In this document: in pieces, positions 21,091 through 28,126 of the stretch
Layout: each line of letters opens with the position of its first letter
Numbering within the stretch: position 1 is the stretch's first letter
Source of the DNA: a virus
Direction: 5' to 3' (one strand)
Length of the DNA: 35,426 nucleotides
Virus record (IMG/VR): IMGVR_UViG_3300014502_000019
Coordinates: 1 to 35,426 of that record
Program-made: the position numbers and the translations under genes
The notes under the pieces: model-generated
Database searches by the model: none
Told to the model about the DNA's origin: nothing
What the model saw: the letters and a program-made list of their open reading frames with translations, nothing else

Positions 21091-22498
21091 TTGAACCACC
21101 GCCTAGAGCATCTTCTTTCATTTCCTGTTGTTCATTTTGAATTTGTTGTTCCGTATAGCCTTTCTCTCTCATGAGGCCCTGGGCGGATCGAACCTTTCCC
21201 ATAACCAGAGTAGACTCGCGTCGGGCTTCTTCATTGGGATCATCGGGAAGGCCATCTTTCCAGTCTATCGTGAAGTTTTGTACTTCGGTTGCACCTTCAA
21301 GACCATGAAAAACTTCCATCTGAGAGCATAGTTTGATAGCAAGTTTCAGGTTTGCATCGTACCGAAGTTTGATGCCTCCTGCTCTTGCGAGAGGACGAGC
21401 CATCATGAGCCTGAGCGCCGTGCCTGAAAGAGCAGATCCAGCCAAGGAAGCGTCAAAGGCCACTTTACAGGTCTCAGAGATCTCGTATAATCGCTGCATC
21501 AGTTCAGCAATGGTCGTGTAGCTGGTGACTGGTGGTCCACGGCCATCTATGACGCCTGGTGGTGCCTGGCCTTCATTCACAGTATAATATCTTGAACCAC
21601 CCTGAACTCTAAACTCTCCATCCCTCGGATCTTGCTCTTCAACGGGCGGACCATACATTGATGGATCCGCGAACTTGTCCTCAATCCTGAAGATCTGAGC
21701 ATATCGGATTTCAATCTCTTGAATCAGGCTACTGATATCGGTATAATCGTCAGTGCCTATCAGTTGGTCTGTCTCTGGTTTATTTTCGATATCTATTACA
21801 TCAAAATCGTCTAGGCCCGTCTCTTCGATCGACTCTAACGCGGCAAACTCCGGAAACGTGTTTAGAGGCAACTGAGAATCGATCTTGCATTTCTTGAGCC
21901 GGTAGAGACGATGCTCGATTACATAGCTAGTTGAAGTATCCTCTTCTTTCGGTGGTCTATGAATCTCCACTTTTAAATAGGAGATTTCCTTGCGCTTCTC
22001 AGCAGGATCTTGAAACGTATAGGCTATGATGTGAGCCTTGATTTGTTTGATATTCGAAATAGCAACAACAGGAAACCAATATTTCGGAGGTACATTTTCG
22101 ATTATGCCATAACCATCGAACCGGATCTTAAGAACGTTGGTACCGTTCTTGCTAAAGTCAATGATGCCATCCTGGGTGTTCAGCCAGAGAAGGTTATCTT
22201 GGATAATTCGCTTGAGCGCATCCAATTGGGCTTTGTCTTCACAATTAACACCTGGAATCTCTCCGCAGACCAGATCTGACCAGAGCCTAGAAAGGAGCTT
22301 ATGAAAGTTCAAGATAACTCTTATGTCGCCACTCTTATCGGATCGTAGTTGCCGAAGGACATCCTGCCAGACGGAGTTATGTTTGCCCTTGAAGAGCTTG
22401 CTATTATTCTCGTAGAGCTTGAGCCTATACTTAGTGTCCTCATCTGCGGGAGGCCATGGCTGTTTCGGAACGAAAATAGACTCATAATCTGTAAGCAT
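21074..22498 (-). CDS. Portal protein (SPP1 gp6 type)
   Basis: 474 residues. It follows the large terminase gene with one small gene between, the usual portal position. Features include LRQLRSDKSGDIRVILNFHK, ENVPPKYWFPV, an alpha-rich stem region, the DASLAGSALSGTALRLMMAR segment typical of SPP1-type portals, and DWKDGLPDDPNEEARRESTL near the C-terminus. It forms the dodecameric DNA channel and docking site for terminase and adaptor. Full length for the family. Confidence 0.88.
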   Translation of the reverse strand: MLTDYESIFVPKQPWPPADEDTKYRLKLYENNSKLFKGKHNSVWQDVLRQLRSDKSGDIRVILNFHKLLSRLWSDLVCGEIPGVNCEDKAQLDALKRIIQDNLLWLNTQDGIIDFSKNGTNVLKIRFDGYGIIENVPPKYWFPVVAISNIKQIKAHIIAYTFQDPAEKRKEISYLKVEIHRPPKEEDTSTSYVIEHRLYRLKKCKIDSQLPLNTFPEFAALESIEETGLDDFDVIDIENKPETDQLIGTDDYTDISSLIQEIEIRYAQIFRIEDKFADPSMYGPPVEEQDPRDGEFRVQGGSRYYTVNEGQAPPGVIDGRGPPVTSYTTIAELMQRLYEISETCKVAFDASLAGSALSGTALRLMMARPLARAGGIKLRYDANLKLAIKLCSQMEVFHGLEGATEVQNFTIDWKDGLPDDPNEEARRESTLVMGKVRSAQGLMREKGYTEQQIQNEQQEMKEDALGGGSNVVLQ

Positions 22499-22504
22499 GA
22501 TAAG

Positions 22505-22726
22505 TTATCCTTTCCGGGTCGCGGCGTTGGTCTTGAGGTTCTCCACAATGTATTTTGGGATTTCTTCGAAATGAAAAGTGCAAAAGATGATTCCCTTATG
22601 CTCCAAGAATTGGCCCGTTGGTTTGAGACCTTTCTTGAGAAGTTCGATCACTTCGCCTGATATCGAGCCTTTTACGTATCCTACGTCAGATTCAGTGAAT
22701 ATATGCCCACAAATAAGACACTTCAT
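22505..22726 (-). CDS. Small putative zinc protein between terminase and portal
   Basis: 73 residues. MKCLICGHIF gives a C-x2-C pair (3, 6), and IIFCTFHFEEIP gives C-x2-H (49, 52), which together can form one zinc site. The C-terminus is basic (ENLKTNAATRKG). It is translated directly after the large terminase with no gap. Function unknown. Its place suggests packaging or head assembly. Confidence 0.65.
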   Translation of the reverse strand: MKCLICGHIFTESDVGYVKGSISGEVIELLKKGLKPTGQFLEHKGIIFCTFHFEEIPKYIVENLKTNAATRKG

Positions 22727-24256
22727 TTACATTCCAACCGGTTTTGAACTTACTTTTGCCAGACCCATGAACAATCTAGCGCACATGTATCGGGTTTCGT
22801 CACAAGTATGGTCTCGCGCCTTGATCGGTTTATCTTCGCCTTTTGCTTGCGCTTTCTCATCCCAAAGATAATTGAAATGCTCTTCAAGCGTCTTCTTGCA
22901 GCCGCTCCAGATTTTTAGCCATCCTAAATACAGTGCTTGAGCTTCGGTTTGGATTCCGGGGATTACATCATTAATTGCTTTGTTTATGATCAATCCAGGA
23001 AAATCGTGTCTAAGTTGGGCTATAAACCCCAACGCAGATGGATCAACTTCTATCGAAACCGGTCTTATTGCTTTTCCTTCCCATTTCAAAAACTCTTTCA
23101 TGTCCTTCGAATATTCAGCATTGATCTTCTGACGACCCATCGCTTTTGAGTCCCAATAATACTCTTTCACCTTATACCAAACATTTTTGGCCCGACCATA
23201 CAGACCAAATACCGTAGGGTTTCCTGTGGCGTAATCTACAGCAACACGCCAACGATCAAAATTTCCTGGTAACTCATCAACGATTATCGGAAGGCCTTTT
23301 TCATCCTTTGCTTCCCTAGTTAGGAAGTCGTAGACCCTGCCTTCTGCTGCCACCCAGAGGCCAAGGATGAATCGTAAGTAATAAACGGTGCCCGGTGGGT
23401 TCTCTCTGATCAGGTCGTCCTTGTACTCCTGCGTGATCCCTGGGTTATCGCCTAGCACGAAGTGCCAAAGGGAAAGGCTGAGATCCTTGACACGCTCGAT
23501 ATAATCAGTATTCAGATAATGAAGCGGTTGGTCTGGGTTAGTCGTGCCACCGAACCACGCTCCCGGTCGAGATAGCCTGGTAAGGAGCATCTTGAAGACG
23601 GTCTTGGCCCAGGTCGTGACTTCATCACCATAGGCATCTACCAGAGTAGGGCCTCTGAATTTCTTCTCCTGCCCAACATCATTGGCTCCGCGGAGAACAA
23701 CCTTTCGACCAAAAAGGAAACAATGTCTCCATCCAGTAGTGTGCCGTATTGCGGCTGGCAAGAGATCCTTCAATGGTTCAAGGCAATTCAATTCTAAAGT
23801 CTCTGAGGTGTTCCCTACCATCATCCGTCGCCCTTTAGGACCGAACGCACAACGCCAGAGCCATTTTATCAGGCTCATGATGGTCTTGGAGCTCCTGACA
23901 GACCCATACCAGAGATTGAGCCTCTTGGTAGACTCCAGAATGCTTTGAGCCTGCTTTCCTTTGGGTAGGAACAAATCACCCTCTTCAATCGAAGGCTCAA
24001 GACCTTGAGCGAGCTTCCGAAGGCACCCAAAGATTAGACCCTGGTCCTTGTCTTCTTCTGCCTTTTGGAAAACTGGATAAAGCCCGTGATCTCTTGGAAT
24101 ATCGCCTAATCGAATCGCATCAAAGAAATAATCGAGAAGATCAATGGGTTCTATTTCTACTATTTTATTTAAATCTGGAAGTGTTGCAATTACCTGTGGC
24201 GTCTGAATAGCATGTCGAATCTGCCGAACATTTCTTCGCAAGGCATCAACATTCAT
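22727..24256 (-). CDS. terL: Terminase large subunit
   Basis: 509 residues. This is the ATPase-nuclease that packages DNA. The ATPase part has a P-loop YGSVRSSKT at 117-125, with Ser in place of the usual second Gly (SGKT to SSKT), and Walker B LVDAYGDE at 205-212. The nuclease part has acidic residues in AVDYATGNPTVFGLYG (Asp341), IEVDPSALGF (Asp405) and ARDHTCDE (Asp482/486). The N-terminal 90 residues are a helical extension. It overlaps the upstream candidate small subunit by four bases. Confidence 0.92.
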   Translation of the reverse strand: MNVDALRRNVRQIRHAIQTPQVIATLPDLNKIVEIEPIDLLDYFFDAIRLGDIPRDHGLYPVFQKAEEDKDQGLIFGCLRKLAQGLEPSIEEGDLFLPKGKQAQSILESTKRLNLWYGSVRSSKTIMSLIKWLWRCAFGPKGRRMMVGNTSETLELNCLEPLKDLLPAAIRHTTGWRHCFLFGRKVVLRGANDVGQEKKFRGPTLVDAYGDEVTTWAKTVFKMLLTRLSRPGAWFGGTTNPDQPLHYLNTDYIERVKDLSLSLWHFVLGDNPGITQEYKDDLIRENPPGTVYYLRFILGLWVAAEGRVYDFLTREAKDEKGLPIIVDELPGNFDRWRVAVDYATGNPTVFGLYGRAKNVWYKVKEYYWDSKAMGRQKINAEYSKDMKEFLKWEGKAIRPVSIEVDPSALGFIAQLRHDFPGLIINKAINDVIPGIQTEAQALYLGWLKIWSGCKKTLEEHFNYLWDEKAQAKGEDKPIKARDHTCDETRYMCARLFMGLAKVSSKPVGM

Positions 24257-24540
24257 TCCTTCTTCATCTTCTCTTTCAATTCGTCAACTTCGGCCTTCAG
24301 CTTCTTGAAATCATCGACATCAAACGTGAATTTTTGGCTGTTAGTCATTGCATTAGCAAGAGACGCATATTGTCCAGCATGAGAAAGCGGATCATCACAG
24401 TTCAAAATTCGATTCATCAGTTTATTTAGGCCGCGCCTTAGACCTTCAGGAGAGCCATGTTTAATATAGCGTCTTGTGTCTATCGGTTTATCCTCTTGTT
24501 TCTGTTTTTTTGCAGAAAGAGGGGGGGTATCCTTTGGCAC
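24253..24540 (-). CDS. Candidate terminase small subunit
   Basis: 95 residues from GTG 24540 (AAAGGA upstream). A charged N-terminus is followed by KHGSPEGLRRGLNKLMNRIL, a helical segment, and a C-terminal coiled coil (DFKKLKAEVDELKEKMKKE). No HTH is obvious. The call rests on its position directly before terL with ATGA-type overlap, and on a size and coiled-coil end usual for DNA-recognition subunits. A 9-bp inverted repeat lies 46-86 bases upstream. Confidence 0.5.
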   Translation of the reverse strand: MPKDTPPLSAKKQKQEDKPIDTRRYIKHGSPEGLRRGLNKLMNRILNCDDPLSHAGQYASLANAMTNSQKFTFDVDDFKKLKAEVDELKEKMKKE

Positions 24541-24585
24541 ATGCTTTCAATCCTTTGAATAATAATCTTGAGTTAGAGTTGTAGG

Positions 24586-24626
24586 GTGGGACCCTAGAGC
24601 TGTAACTACTCCGGCTCGGGTCCCAC
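24586..24626. repeat. 9-bp inverted repeat before the terminase genes
   Basis: GTGGGACCC (24586-24594) and GGGTCCCAC (24618-24626) are perfect arms around 23 bases in the 123-base gap before the terminase genes. It could be an RNA hairpin ending the upstream operon or a packaging recognition site. Confidence 0.6.
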
Positions 24627-24663
24627 TATAGTTTATGAACGCAATGCCGCCCCGAAGATCATA

Positions 24664-25170
24664 TCATGCCCTCCAGCAAAGCCTGTTAATGGCTTCCTGT
24701 TGGCTCACAGGGACATAATTAGAGCCTGACCTATATATTCCCCGATCTTCAGGCTTGCCTAGCTCTAGGGGTTTTAGGTCAACACGTGGACGATGAGAGG
24801 GTTCTGGTTCCTTGAACTCCGTGGGCATCTTCGTCTTCTTCCGTTTTGGAGGTTCTTTGTGGGAAATCTCTTCGCCAAATCTGCCCATAATGCTGTTTAT
24901 ATCGTTTTTCACTTTATCATCGACTTCTGAATATTTGGATTCTGGAAATTCAGCCACCGGAAGCCCGCAATAAGAACATCTTCGAATGCCTGATACTTCG
25001 GAACTGATCTGAATATTGCAATGAGGACAAAACCAATCTAAAACTTTAGATTGCTTAAGAATGGGCCGCCACCCGCCTCGGATAGATGAACCAAGGTTTG
25101 ATTCTTCTCCGGTGGCCTTATTGATGCCAGCAAGAAGATCGGGTCGACTTTGAGCAGTCACCAACAGCAT
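24664..25170 (-). CDS. Zinc-ribbon protein
   Basis: 168 residues. Two knuckles, FCPHCN (48, 51) and RRCSYCG (65, 68), form a zinc ribbon. The C-terminal half is Lys/Pro/Glu-rich and probably disordered (EPPKRKKTKMPTEFKEPEP). It ends RLCWRA. AGGAGGT precedes the ATG, and a TATATATTTATA tract lies just before that and may be a local promoter. It is the last gene of the early operon before terminase. A regulatory or nucleic-acid-binding role is possible. Confidence 0.6.
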   Translation of the reverse strand: MLLVTAQSRPDLLAGINKATGEESNLGSSIRGGWRPILKQSKVLDWFCPHCNIQISSEVSGIRRCSYCGLPVAEFPESKYSEVDDKVKNDINSIMGRFGEEISHKEPPKRKKTKMPTEFKEPEPSHRPRVDLKPLELGKPEDRGIYRSGSNYVPVSQQEAINRLCWRA

Positions 25171-25202
25171 CTATCTCAAACCTCCTATAAATATATACAT
25201 TA

Positions 25203-25433
25203 TCAAATCGCAACCCTCCTATAAGCATACCTGGGAAAATTACGCCCCGATCCACGATTTTTCATTGGTTTAGGCAAATTCACTCTCTCCACAATTTTTA
25301 GATCTATCCAAAAAGAAAGAGCCTTTCTTAGAGCAGTTTCGCCGATCTTAGTCTTGTGTTTTAGCTGAGCAAATGTGAGAGGCTCCTGGATAACATTTCG
25401 ATAAACCGTTTTTAGATTTGCATCGGTAGTCAT
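25203..25433 (-). CDS. Winged helix-turn-helix regulator
   Basis: 76 residues. PLTFAQLKHKTKIGETALRK is a helix-turn-helix, followed by a WIDLKIVERV helix-strand and a basic wing ending FPRYAYRRVAI. The N-terminus LKTVYRNVIQEP matches the first helix of MarR/wHTH-like domains. It is coupled to the upstream 49-codon gene by ATGA overlap. It is a likely transcription factor for viral promoters. Confidence 0.6.
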   Translation of the reverse strand: MTTDANLKTVYRNVIQEPLTFAQLKHKTKIGETALRKALSFWIDLKIVERVNLPKPMKNRGSGRNFPRYAYRRVAI

Positions 25434-25579
25434 CTCGGCCCCTCCAGCACGACGACTCTTGTTTTCTCGATCACTATGCTCTCGACCATGTTACACACAG
25501 TATCCCTGAGCAACTTACGATACTCCTGACCTCCTATCAAAAGAGCCAACTTGATAGCTGCTTTAACCCTGAAACTCAT
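25430..25579 (-). CDS. Small hypothetical protein, 49 residues
   Basis: ATG 25579 overlaps the stop of the upstream multi-HTH gene (ATGA) and its own stop overlaps the next start (ATGA). The product begins MSFRVKAAIKLALLIGGQEY and ends VIEKTRVVVLEGPR. It is a basic amphipathic helical protein. Tight coupling on both sides and a G-rich ribosome site support coding. Function unknown. Confidence 0.6.
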   Translation of the reverse strand: MSFRVKAAIKLALLIGGQEYRKLLRDTVCNMVESIVIEKTRVVVLEGPR

Positions 25580-26454
25580 TTCCTCAGCCCCCTCGCGATG
25601 TCATACAGATAGCAAGATATCTCGCCAGCACTCAAAACCATTCCATCATCTTCGTACAGTTGATCGCTTATGCCGGTCGGAGTCAACCCAGAAGCATCCA
25701 GCTTCTTGATCTTCTCTCCCAGGATCGAAGGTATCGCAGACTTCGAAGCTATACAGGCAGATTCTTCGATCCTGGCCCTTTCTGGCTGGGTCTGGATGGA
25801 TTGTACCTCTGGAATATTTCCTTCAGCCTTGGGGCCCATGCGGTCTTTCTGGGCCTTCATGCGACCCATGGATGCAAGTCTTCCCCGCACTCGTTGCCAG
25901 GGGAGGAAGATATTCTGCTTTGCCAGAATCTCTGAGATCTCCGGAGAATCCTTGCAAAGTCCCTTCAATCGCACTATTTCAGCATCAATAGCATCGGTAA
26001 TAGGAGTTTCAAATTCTTTAACCGTAACGTAGCTGCTCGATATCTTCTTGAAATGTTTCCCATCAGCTTCAAGTTCAGGAAGATTAGAAATTACCTTAGA
26101 TTCTACCTCTTTGTTTACCTCCTTTTTTACCTCTTGTTGCACCACCGCAATGTTTCCCAATCTCCTCTGAAATCGATTAGCTTCCTGTGCCCGTTTCTTG
26201 CAGGCACCTACACCTATCTTGACCTCTTCTGCTATTTTCACCCAGCTCGCGCCTGCACCCCGAAGCTCTACGATTCTCGCTGTGATCCTTTGGGATTCTT
26301 CGGGTGTACGATCCTGATGGAACGATAGCCCCTTGCCATCGATCACATCACAAAGTCGTTTTGCAGCCGCCACTATGTGAGGATAATATTTGGCTTGAGC
26401 AATAGTCAATCGACCATCTGGAAAGATCATCTCCAAAAGGTCAGTCGCTTCCAT
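25576..26454 (-). CDS. DNA-binding protein with up to three helix-turn-helix segments
   Basis: 292 residues. Three similar-looking HTH candidates are spaced along the chain. ARIVELRGAGASWVKIAEEV lies at about 60-85, EIVRLKGLCKDSPEISEILA with PWQRVRGRLA at about 160-195, and KIKKLDASGLTPTGISDQLY at about 248-285. A charged, helical linker with Glu/Lys/Val repeats joins the first two. GGAGGT lies seven bases before the ATG. It may be a regulator or an origin/packaging DNA-recognition protein. No known family is recognised over its full length. Confidence 0.55.
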   Translation of the reverse strand: MEATDLLEMIFPDGRLTIAQAKYYPHIVAAAKRLCDVIDGKGLSFHQDRTPEESQRITARIVELRGAGASWVKIAEEVKIGVGACKKRAQEANRFQRRLGNIAVVQQEVKKEVNKEVESKVISNLPELEADGKHFKKISSSYVTVKEFETPITDAIDAEIVRLKGLCKDSPEISEILAKQNIFLPWQRVRGRLASMGRMKAQKDRMGPKAEGNIPEVQSIQTQPERARIEESACIASKSAIPSILGEKIKKLDASGLTPTGISDQLYEDDGMVLSAGEISCYLYDIARGLRK

Positions 26455-26455
26455 C

Positions 26456-26632
26456 CTAAGGACCTCCTCTCCCTGCCTTTTGTCCTGCTGCTATCCTCAG
26501 TTCGTCCATCCTATTTCTCAGGCTCTCTTCCTTGGTTTCAAGAAGGTTCATGACAAAATGGAGGCTACGAAGAGCCTCCTCAATTCGCTGAAGCTCCTGA
26601 GAGGCTTTCAAGCGATCCAGAGAAGCGCTCAT
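26456..26632 (-). CDS. Small coiled-coil protein, 58 residues
   Basis: ATG 26632 overlaps the preceding stop (ATGA). The sequence is an almost unbroken heptad-like helix: LDRLKASQELQRIEEALRSL, then MNLLETKEESLRNRMDELRI. A Gly/Lys tail follows whose codons form the next gene's GGAGGT site. It could dimerise or act as an adaptor for neighbouring DNA-binding proteins. Function unknown. Confidence 0.62.
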   Translation of the reverse strand: MSASLDRLKASQELQRIEEALRSLHFVMNLLETKEESLRNRMDELRIAAGQKAGRGGP

Positions 26633-27129
26633 GTTACCTCTCTAAGTGCCTGAATTCTTGGATCATTGGCTATGACCTTTTCAACTGCCTTGATTTTTTC
26701 AGGAGTCATTTCAAGAAGCTTTCCATCATTAACTTGAATGGAAAATCCAGTGCCTTTTTCTTTCTCGAACTCCTGCAAGCAATGATCCTGCTGAGCCTTG
26801 ATCAGATCGAACGCAGACCTGCCCGCACCCTTGAGCCTGGCCTTCAAGCCTTCTTTGGCGAACTCGCTGATGGTGATCAGTTCGGATTCGCAGATGGTGT
26901 ACTTCTGAACCTTCTCTGCCGAAGATTGCTGGTACTGTGGAAGGTTGGCTACCAGGACTCCCAAATGCTCCTGGATGGTCTCTACGACTTCTCCCAGGAA
27001 CTCTATTGGATCTTCGTCGCTGGACTTGCGAAGCTGACCCAGGGCTTTGCCGACATACTTTTTGATCTCTATGGGATCGTGCTCTTCAGAGACGAACCCC
27101 AGATATTTCATTGCCTTTTCTCGACTCAT
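26629..27129 (-). CDS. Hypothetical early protein, 166 residues
   Basis: A mainly helical acidic protein: MKYLGFVSEEHDPIEIKKYV, then KVQKYTICESELITISEFAK and GAGRSAFDLIKAQQDHCLQE. It ends with a short MTPEKIKAVEKVIANDP motif. Not recognised. GGAG lies nine bases before the ATG. It sits between a 69-residue gene and the coiled-coil gene in the early operon, so it probably serves replication or takeover of the host. Confidence 0.55.
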   Translation of the reverse strand: MSREKAMKYLGFVSEEHDPIEIKKYVGKALGQLRKSSDEDPIEFLGEVVETIQEHLGVLVANLPQYQQSSAEKVQKYTICESELITISEFAKEGLKARLKGAGRSAFDLIKAQQDHCLQEFEKEKGTGFSIQVNDGKLLEMTPEKIKAVEKVIANDPRIQALREVT

Positions 27130-27132
27130 GAT

Positions 27133-27342
27133 TTAGGTCTCCAGGAACACAATGTTCTCTTTGTGAGGGTCTGTGATCATCTCATCGAGATCTCCTTCCA
27201 AGGTTATAGTTGCTTCATAGATCCGGCCATTGATGATAATATGTCCCACATAGTCTTTTAGACTGCTCGAAAATCGATCATTCTTTGCTTCTTTTTGGAT
27301 CTCTCCGAACACTTCAAGCAATTTTTCCTTTGCAGATACCAT
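27133..27342 (-). CDS. Hypothetical early protein, 69 residues
   Basis: ATG 27342 is preferred over an in-frame TTG six bases earlier because GGAGGAT is better spaced from it. It begins MVSAKEKLLEVFGEIQKEAK and continues with an antiparallel beta-like segment (HIIINGRIYEATITLEGDLD). Function unknown. Confidence 0.55.
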   Translation of the reverse strand: MVSAKEKLLEVFGEIQKEAKNDRFSSSLKDYVGHIIINGRIYEATITLEGDLDEMITDPHKENIVFLET

Positions 27343-27368
27343 TTTCAATCATCCTCCAAAAAGGAAGC

Positions 27369-27902
27369 TCAGTGGCTTCCTTGCGCTGCTCCTGCTTTTT
27401 GACCCTCTACCCAGGCTACTCCAGGATCTTGAGCTTGAGTTGGAGCTACTGGTGTAGCTGGTGATGTCAGGACCTGGCCAATTGGCTGCTGTGCTGACGT
27501 TGGCACCGGCTCGATGTAGAGCACTGTCCAGACTCGCTTCTTGCTATCTGCTCCATGAGTCTGGATTCTCAGCTTCTGACCTACCAGGGAAGAGAGCTTG
27601 TATCTCTTCACGATGGCCGAAACCTGTTTCATGACATCTTTCTGTCTGACGGACCAGGTTAGCTCCTCTCCTGAGATCTCATCCCTGACCTGGATGTTGA
27701 ACTCAGTCCTCTTCCTATCATAGTTCGGGTCGTTTCTTCGTTCGGCTGGTATGAACTGTAGAGCTAGCTCATAGGTGTTCTCGACCGCATCTTTCAGGAT
27801 AGTCACACACTTCTCGTCTGCAGGATGCTCTGGCGTGTTCAACATTTTCAAATACTGTCCAGATTTCTTTCCTTCCTCATCGATTCTGTCATAGACGCTC
27901 AT
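27369..27902 (-). CDS. Hypothetical protein, possible ssDNA-binding (OB-like)
   Basis: 177 residues. The central part has AERRNDPNYDRKRTEFNIQV, LTWSVRQKDVMKQVSAIVKR and LSSLVGQKLRIQTHGADSKK followed by RVWTVLYIE, a beta-rich run with basic and aromatic residues. The last 45 residues are a disordered Pro/Ala/Gln-rich tail. A beta core plus flexible tail, two genes from the primase-helicase, would suit a single-strand binding protein, but no family match is claimed. Strong ribosome site AAGGAGTGA. Confidence 0.45.
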   Translation of the reverse strand: MSVYDRIDEEGKKSGQYLKMLNTPEHPADEKCVTILKDAVENTYELALQFIPAERRNDPNYDRKRTEFNIQVRDEISGEELTWSVRQKDVMKQVSAIVKRYKLSSLVGQKLRIQTHGADSKKRVWTVLYIEPVPTSAQQPIGQVLTSPATPVAPTQAQDPGVAWVEGQKAGAAQGSH

Positions 27903-27977
27903 TTCTTATTCACTCCTTACTTTCGATATCGCCCCTGGAGCACTCGCTCGCGGAGCTACGACTCGAAAAAGGAAAAT

Positions 27978-28124
27978 CTAAGCTCCTTTTTTGATATGTT
28001 TACCTGTTCCACATTTTTTACAAATCCAATGTTCCCAATCTCCTCTGAACAGATGTATTTCGTTGAAATCATCATCTATCACCATCTTTTCACCACATGT
28101 TTTATCTCCGCCAGGGCAGTTCAT
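27978..28124 (-). CDS. Zinc-ribbon miniprotein, 48 residues
   Basis: ATG 28124 has GGAGAT upstream. MNCPGGDKTCG gives C3 and C10 (C-x6-C), and HWICKKCGTGKHI gives C35 and C38 (C-x2-C), a complete zinc-ribbon-like set. It starts two bases after the primase stop. It could help the primase, or act in transcription as small archaeal zinc ribbons do. Confidence 0.65.
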   Translation of the reverse strand: MNCPGGDKTCGEKMVIDDDFNEIHLFRGDWEHWICKKCGTGKHIKKGA

Positions 28125-28126
28125 TT

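Noticed and set aside
24586-24626. Possible tRNA or tRNA fragment
   Set aside because: A loop reading CTGTAAC resembles an anticodon loop, but the flanking stem does not pair, and there is no acceptor stem or T-loop consensus.
26734-27261. 175-residue plus-strand open frame
   Set aside because: Antisense shadow of the 166- and 69-residue early genes; Leu/Phe-rich product typical of reverse-frame reading.
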